From Dipteris shenzhenensis (Eukaryota; Polypodiophyta; Polypodiopsida; Gleicheniales): 64,000 bases of DNA. The DNA lies in the NCBI GenBank assembly GCA_047967505.1, contig CM106539.1. One strand, 5' to 3'. Below are positions 60,320 to 64,000 of this stretch, in pieces. The notes under the pieces were generated by a model. It saw only the letters and a list, made by a program, of their open reading frames with translations, ran no database searches and was not told where the DNA came from. Both the position numbers and the translations under genes were made by a program. Every line of letters starts with the position of its first letter. The stretch's first letter is position 1.

Positions 60320-61885
60320 ATGGGATCACGTCGCTCATCCGACGAGTACGGACAGCCTCACAGGAGGAGAGCTCATGATCTATATGCTCCAGAGGACTTT
60401 GATTCCTCTCAGGCGACTACCCCGAGGAGAATCCTCTCGGTCCTAGCACTGTGACTACCCCTGGTCCGACCCCTCTTCCATGTAGCACTGCGACTACCCC
60501 TCAGGGAACTCCTTTGCTAGCCGCGCATGGCTTTGTCGGGACTCCTGACGAGTTTGTAGCGCAGATGAGCGATGAGGAGGCAGCGAGATTCTTCTCTCCG
60601 CTCTCTCAGAGGACCTCCGTAATTCCTTCCCCTACACCGACGGGTGGACGTACTGCCCAGCCATCCCCTCGCGCCCCTTCGACCGCGGGATCATCACCTG
60701 CGCATGCCTCCCGCAAGGGAAGGAAGAGTAGGATGGGCGGCTCATGTTGTGCTGATTCAGGAGATGTAGACGAGTCAGCACACTCACGCCCCTTTAGGTC
60801 TCCACTTGGTCCGGAGACACAGTATCAGTCAAGTCCCTTTCCCTCTCCTACTCCCACTGCTACTCCTCGATCCAGAAGCGGTCGCGCAGCTTCCACTCCT
60901 TCAGACTCTGCTACCGTCAGTCCCCCTTACACATCAGGGGATCTCTCCTATCAAATCACATCTGCCAGAGAGATAATAGAAGACAAAAAGGGCAAAGCAG
61001 TGATGGCCGCCATGAGGAGGTTGATGAGTCATCACTTCAAGAGCGGCATAAATATCGATTGGCGGTATCAAGATTCCCAAAAGAAGCAGGCGGTGATCGA
61101 TGAGTTAAAACAAAGATACCCTAATCTGCCAAATGTGGAGTTTAATAACAATTATATGCTCGAGCGCATGGGTTTGGTCCTAAAGCATCGCAGATCAACC
61201 TTGCGTACTTCCATTACAAAGGGGTTGGCTAAACCCAGCTGGGCAGACAAAGCTGATTGGAAGTACTTCAAGAAGCAACATAGGGACCATCCCGAAATGT
61301 TCGAGGGTCAGAGGAGGGCTGCGAAGAGACGGCTGGACGTCGTAGGTACTTCGCACTTTGGTGCAGGTGGACGGTATGCATTCGAGGCAACCGTGGTAAG
61401 TCTACTTCTTCCCATTTAATGTATTGTTCTATTTGTTTTACTTACATATTACATGCACTTTAGCTAACTCTAACTCTCGTAAATTGGATCCACAGCAAGC
61501 TGTGATGGGTCGTCTTCCTACGGATGCAGAGATGCGGCGCGCATTTCGGATAGGAACAAAGCCGTGGTTCATTGAGCAAGAGGCAATGGGAGCGACAGTC
61601 GATTGGGCTGAGGTGGCTGCTCGCACGGTATAAGTTTACTCCTACTTGTAATCTCACTTTTTAATTTAAGTTCCAATCTAATTTTCGATTTATATAGTTC
61701 ACTCTTAGGGTCAAAGCTCAAGCGTCCCATCATTGGAGACGAGCGATCAACAGGGGCAAGGATCGGACGCAGGTGCCGAGGACGAGGGAGAAGACGCAGG
61801 TGTCGGGGACGAGGGAGAAGACGCAGGTGTCGAGGACCAAGGAACAGGCCAACAAGACGAAGATGATTCGGATTCGGATGAGTAG
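60320..61885 (+). pseudogene. Transposase_24-type accessory gene of the inner CACTA element
   Basis: ATG 60,320 follows CTATGTTAG, a likely acceptor. Exons: 60,320-61,395, 61,496-61,627 and 61,709-61,885, about 461 codons. It begins MGSRRSSDEYGQPHRRRAHD. A frame change at about 60,410-60,430 leads into the long segment with Pro/Thr/Ser-rich spacer (TTPGPTPLP), ITSAREIIEDKKGKAVMAAM, RYPNLPNVEFNNNYMLER, WADKADWKYFKKQHRDHPEM and HFGAGGRYAFEA. Exon 2 encodes GRLPTDAEMRRAFRIGTKPW. Exon 3 is an acidic repeat (EGEDAGVGDEGEDAGVEDQG) ending in DDSDSDE. This is the plant Ptta/En/Spm (Transposase_24) type, the counterpart of the gene at 49,308-50,860, likely DNA-binding. One frameshift is the only visible defect, and a further short intron could remove it. 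Confidence 0.8.
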
Positions 61886-62069
61886 TGGTAGTAGCATTTT
61901 GTATATCCGCTCGTTTGAGCAATTTTGTATCGCCCTTTCGCAGGGTAATTTTGTTACAAACACAGTTGTATATGTATATGCATTTCTTCCTCATCGTTCA
62001 CAAGAACAATTTTGTATCACCCTGCAAGCAAGGGAAATTTTGTTATGAAAAACTTTCTTTTGTAATTAC

Positions 62070-62142
62070 AAAAAAAAAAAGGATTAGTGGGGCTAAATAG
62101 GGCCAAAAGGAAGCCCTGTTTAGCCCCACTAACCCTTTTTTT
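62070..62142. repeat. Hairpin of about 30-bp arms downstream of the accessory gene
   Basis: AGGATTAGTGGGGCTAAATA pairs with TTAGCCCCACTAACCC about ten bases further on, flanked by A-run and T-run. It may help transcript 3'-end formation or be a relic of a small foldback. Confidence 0.55.
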
Positions 62143-62157
62143 TAACTTCTGTTAATC

Positions 62158-62275
62158 GTCGCTATATAGCGACGTTTACCAGTGTCGCTATATAGCGACG
62201 ATTAACAGTGTCGCTATATAGCGACGATTAACAGCGTCGCTATATAGCGACGGTTTATAGCGACGCTCCTTTTCC
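62158..62275. promoter_or_regulatory. Right subterminal cluster: four GTCGCTATATAGCGAC palindromes at exact 26-bp steps
   Basis: Perfect copies start at 62,158, 62,184, 62,210 and 62,236, each exactly 26 bp apart, followed by a half copy (TATAGCGACG) near 62,257. With the other two clusters this makes 12 perfect copies arranged 4+4+4. Confidence 0.9.
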
Positions 62276-62338
62276 GACGATTTTAACGACTTTTATAGCG
62301 ACCTTTGTGCCCGTGAAAAAAAAAAATTTTTATGTAAA

Positions 62339-62382
62339 AAGCGTCGGTATTTCCGTCGGAAAATGGCCTATGCCTTGTAGTG
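62339..62382. repeat. Right terminal inverted repeat of the inner CACTA element
   Basis: Read inward it begins CACTACAAGGCATAGGCC and continues with TTCCGACGGAAATACCGACG, the extended form seen in many plant CACTA ends. It is followed outside by TAA. Confidence 0.85.
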
Positions 62383-62465
62383 TAATTTGATACAAGATGC
62401 AGTGCCACACCCGCATATGTTGCCCTATGCTCGTCGTGAGGAGGCGAAGCGTCAGTGATATGAGG

Positions 62466-63999
62466 TGGGATCTTCAGGAGGACTGTTACGGATGCATGGA
62501 GTGATGGTGATAGTAGCCCTCTGCCATTATCTCATGAAGCCGTGGAGGAGGAGGTGTTTGATGATATGGTGCAGGATTTATATGTCCATCAAGGGAGGGA
62601 TGATAGCATGGAGCAGGATGATCTTTTTACTGCAGCATCGACTGCACTGTTTGAGGGGTGCACATTCTCTGTTCTACGTGCCTCCCTTGAGTTACTAAAC
62701 TTGCAAACCATCTATGGATGGAGCAATGCAAGTTTGAATGCATTACTCAAGTAAGCTTTAAAGTCTATTTTGCAAACATGGTGAATTATGCTAGTGGGTC
62801 AATTACTCGAATGCTTTTCCTCATTTATGGTCTTCACGTGTAGGCTATTGTGTAAAATGCTTTCAAGGGAGAATAAATTACCGACCTCAAGAGATATGGC
62901 AAGGCAACATGTGACCTCTCTTGGAGGATTAGATAACAAGCGCATCCATGCATGTGTCAACGATTGCGTTTTGTTTCGTGGACTACATAAGGATGCAAGA
63001 GAGTGTCCTACTTGTGGAGAGGCAAGATATAGAGCAGATCTCAAAACTTTGGACGTGCCTCGTAAGGTTATGCAACATTTTCCCATAATCCCTCGCATCC
63101 AACATATGTTCAAGTGCAAATCTATTGCAGAGCTCATATCATGACATTCCTCCCATCGATCAACCAATGGCAAGTGGAGAACTCCCATGGACTCTCCTGC
63201 ATGGAAGCATATTGAAGACACATGGCCAAGCTTCAAGGAAGAACCTAGGAGCTTGAGACTTGGATTGGGTATGGACGGTGTGAACCCATTTGGTCTCAAA
63301 AGCACCTCTTACAGTGTATGGCTAGTGATATTAGTGAATTATAATCTTCCACCCTCTATGGCTATTCAGAAAGGACATGTTATGCTGTCCCTTCTAATTC
63401 CAGGGAAACACAAAGTCAAAAATCCTGATGTTTATTTGGAGCCTTTGATTGATGAGCTAGAGATACTTTGGAGAGGTATCGGGGTGCATGATGTGAGCGG
63501 GCCTCCCTCGTCACGAGACTTCAACTGCAAAGCAGTCTTGATGTGGACGATGCATGACTTCCCAGGCTATGGCGAGTGCTCAGGTAAGCATTGCACTTCT
63601 AATTATGAATAGGCAAAGGATGTGGCACCCTAAACCCACCTTCAACTCTTAATTGTGTCTATTGTTTAGGTCTCACTACATCGGGTTACCATGCATGTCC
63701 TGTTTGTGGTCCTTCGCTAGTTGCCTCACGGGCAGATGCATTGAATAAGGTCATCTATGAGAATCATCATCGATTTCTCCCACCTGATCATCCTAGATAT
63801 GTTGTCCCTTGGAATGAAGTCCTCCCACAATCACTCACTGCGGGAGATTGGATGAGAATTTGGGACAGTTCCACGACTCCTCCACCACTTGGCATGAGCC
63901 GGTAAGGGTTTGTAACTATTGTGTGCTATATTGGCTGGAAATAAAGATTGCCCGCTAACACCAACTTTTGTTTAGATAATCCATCTTTTATCGTTTACC
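62466..63999 (+). pseudogene. tnp2: Outer CACTA tnp2 transposase, continuation after the inner element
   Basis: Exons fit 62,466(approx)-62,750, 62,844-63,583, 63,670-63,901 and 63,976-end. The text carries NLQTIYGWSNASLNALLK, then SRDMARQHVTSLGG, CPTCGEARYRADL, RIQHMFKCKSIAELIS, TGA at 63,142-63,144 where the inner copy has Trp, then GLGMDGVNPFGLKSTSYSVW, VLMWTMHDFPGYGECSG and YHACPVCGPSLVA. Residues match the inner gene in order, with considerable divergence, so the two elements belong to different families. An extra intron (63,902-63,975) has no counterpart in the inner gene, and the frame after it meets a TAA. The start of the first exon after the insertion is unclear (62,395-62,466 has stops in each frame). 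The gene runs off the window. Confidence 0.85.
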
Positions 64000-64000
64000 A

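Larger units (their letters stand above)
51954..62382. mobile_element. Inner CACTA (En/Spm) element, 10,429 bp, with TAA target-site duplication
   Basis: The left end reads CACTACTACACATGCATCC from 51,954, and the right end is the inverse of CACTACAAGGCATAGGCC ending at 62,382. Both start CACTAC and the next 23 bases match only partly. TAA stands directly before the left end (51,951-51,953) and directly after the right end (62,383-62,385), the 3-bp duplication expected for CACTA elements. It contains divergent tnp2 (minus) and Transposase_24-type (plus) genes, three clusters of the palindrome GTCGCTATATAGCGAC, and a palindrome array. Removing it rejoins the intron of the outer tnp2 gene. The transposase gene has two stops and a frameshift, so it is probably not autonomous now. 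Confidence 0.9.
48708..63999. mobile_element. Outer CACTA (En/Spm) element, right end outside the window
   Basis: It carries a minus-strand Transposase_24-type gene (49,308-50,860) and a plus-strand tnp2 gene (51,694-51,879, resuming after 62,385), with TATAGACGC-type repeats at the left end and between the genes. The left terminus is uncertain. CACAACAAGACAAAG at 48,708 is one base off a CACTACAAG-type end and coincides with the loss of Helitron homology. Both genes are broken, and the element is interrupted at 51,954-62,382 by a second CACTA element. Confidence 0.7.

Noticed and set aside
1-64000. tRNA or rRNA genes
   Set aside because: No sequence was seen that combines the conserved T-loop and acceptor features of tRNA or long conserved rRNA blocks; a covariance search was not possible.

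Overview
The window looks like intergenic heterochromatin from a large, repeat-rich land-plant genome. The grounds are interstitial TTTAGGG/CCCTAAA telomere-type runs, GT-AG introns inside transposase genes, and plant-type CACTA (En/Spm), Helitron, Ty3/gypsy and Ty1/copia coding remnants, with long microsatellites. I found no bacterial, organellar, rRNA or tRNA signature and no intact host housekeeping gene. The plant lineage cannot be settled from sequence reading alone.

Layout. 1-16.4 kb: degenerate satellite built on an 18-bp palindrome (0.9-3.2 kb), a broken gene of unknown family (3.9-4.9 kb), a histone H3-fold (possibly CENH3-like) pseudogene (5.8-6.2 kb), a small foldback, long CT/GA tracts and LTR-like scraps. 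16.4-21.3 kb: a region carrying an RPA/OB-fold-like exon. 21.7-28.6 kb: a putative CACTA-like element with two divergent genes (one unknown, one TNP1/EN/SPM-like) separated by about 4.8 kb of extreme-composition DNA, palindromes and a telomere-like inverted repeat. 29.0-33.3 kb: minus-strand gypsy remnant with a minus-strand copia remnant inserted in its reverse-transcriptase region. 34.3-34.6 kb: foldback. 36.7-42.2 kb: plus-strand gypsy pol followed by a coiled-coil extra ORF. 43.9-48.7 kb: Helitron remnant, a second RPA-like exon followed by the Rep (HUH, two-tyrosine) domain, cut off before its helicase.

48.7-64 kb is the most informative part: a CACTA element sits against the Helitron and is itself split by a second CACTA element (51,954-62,382) with opposing CACTAC ends and an exact TAA target-site duplication. 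Both elements have the same plan: a tnp2 transposase gene and a Transposase_24-type accessory gene transcribed away from each other. Each family carries its own short self-palindrome at an end and again between the two genes. In the inner element the 16-mer GTCGCTATATAGCGAC occurs 12 times without mismatch, as three clusters of four (left end, centre, right end), mostly about 26 bp apart. A 2.3-kb array of hairpin-forming palindromes lies in what looks like a 5'-UTR intron of the accessory gene.

Almost every coding element is decayed, and many stops fit C-to-T type changes (CAR/CGA to stop, TGG to TGA), as expected for long-methylated transposons. No confirmed new system is claimed. The best candidate for follow-up is the palindrome 'address' logic shared by the CACTA elements.
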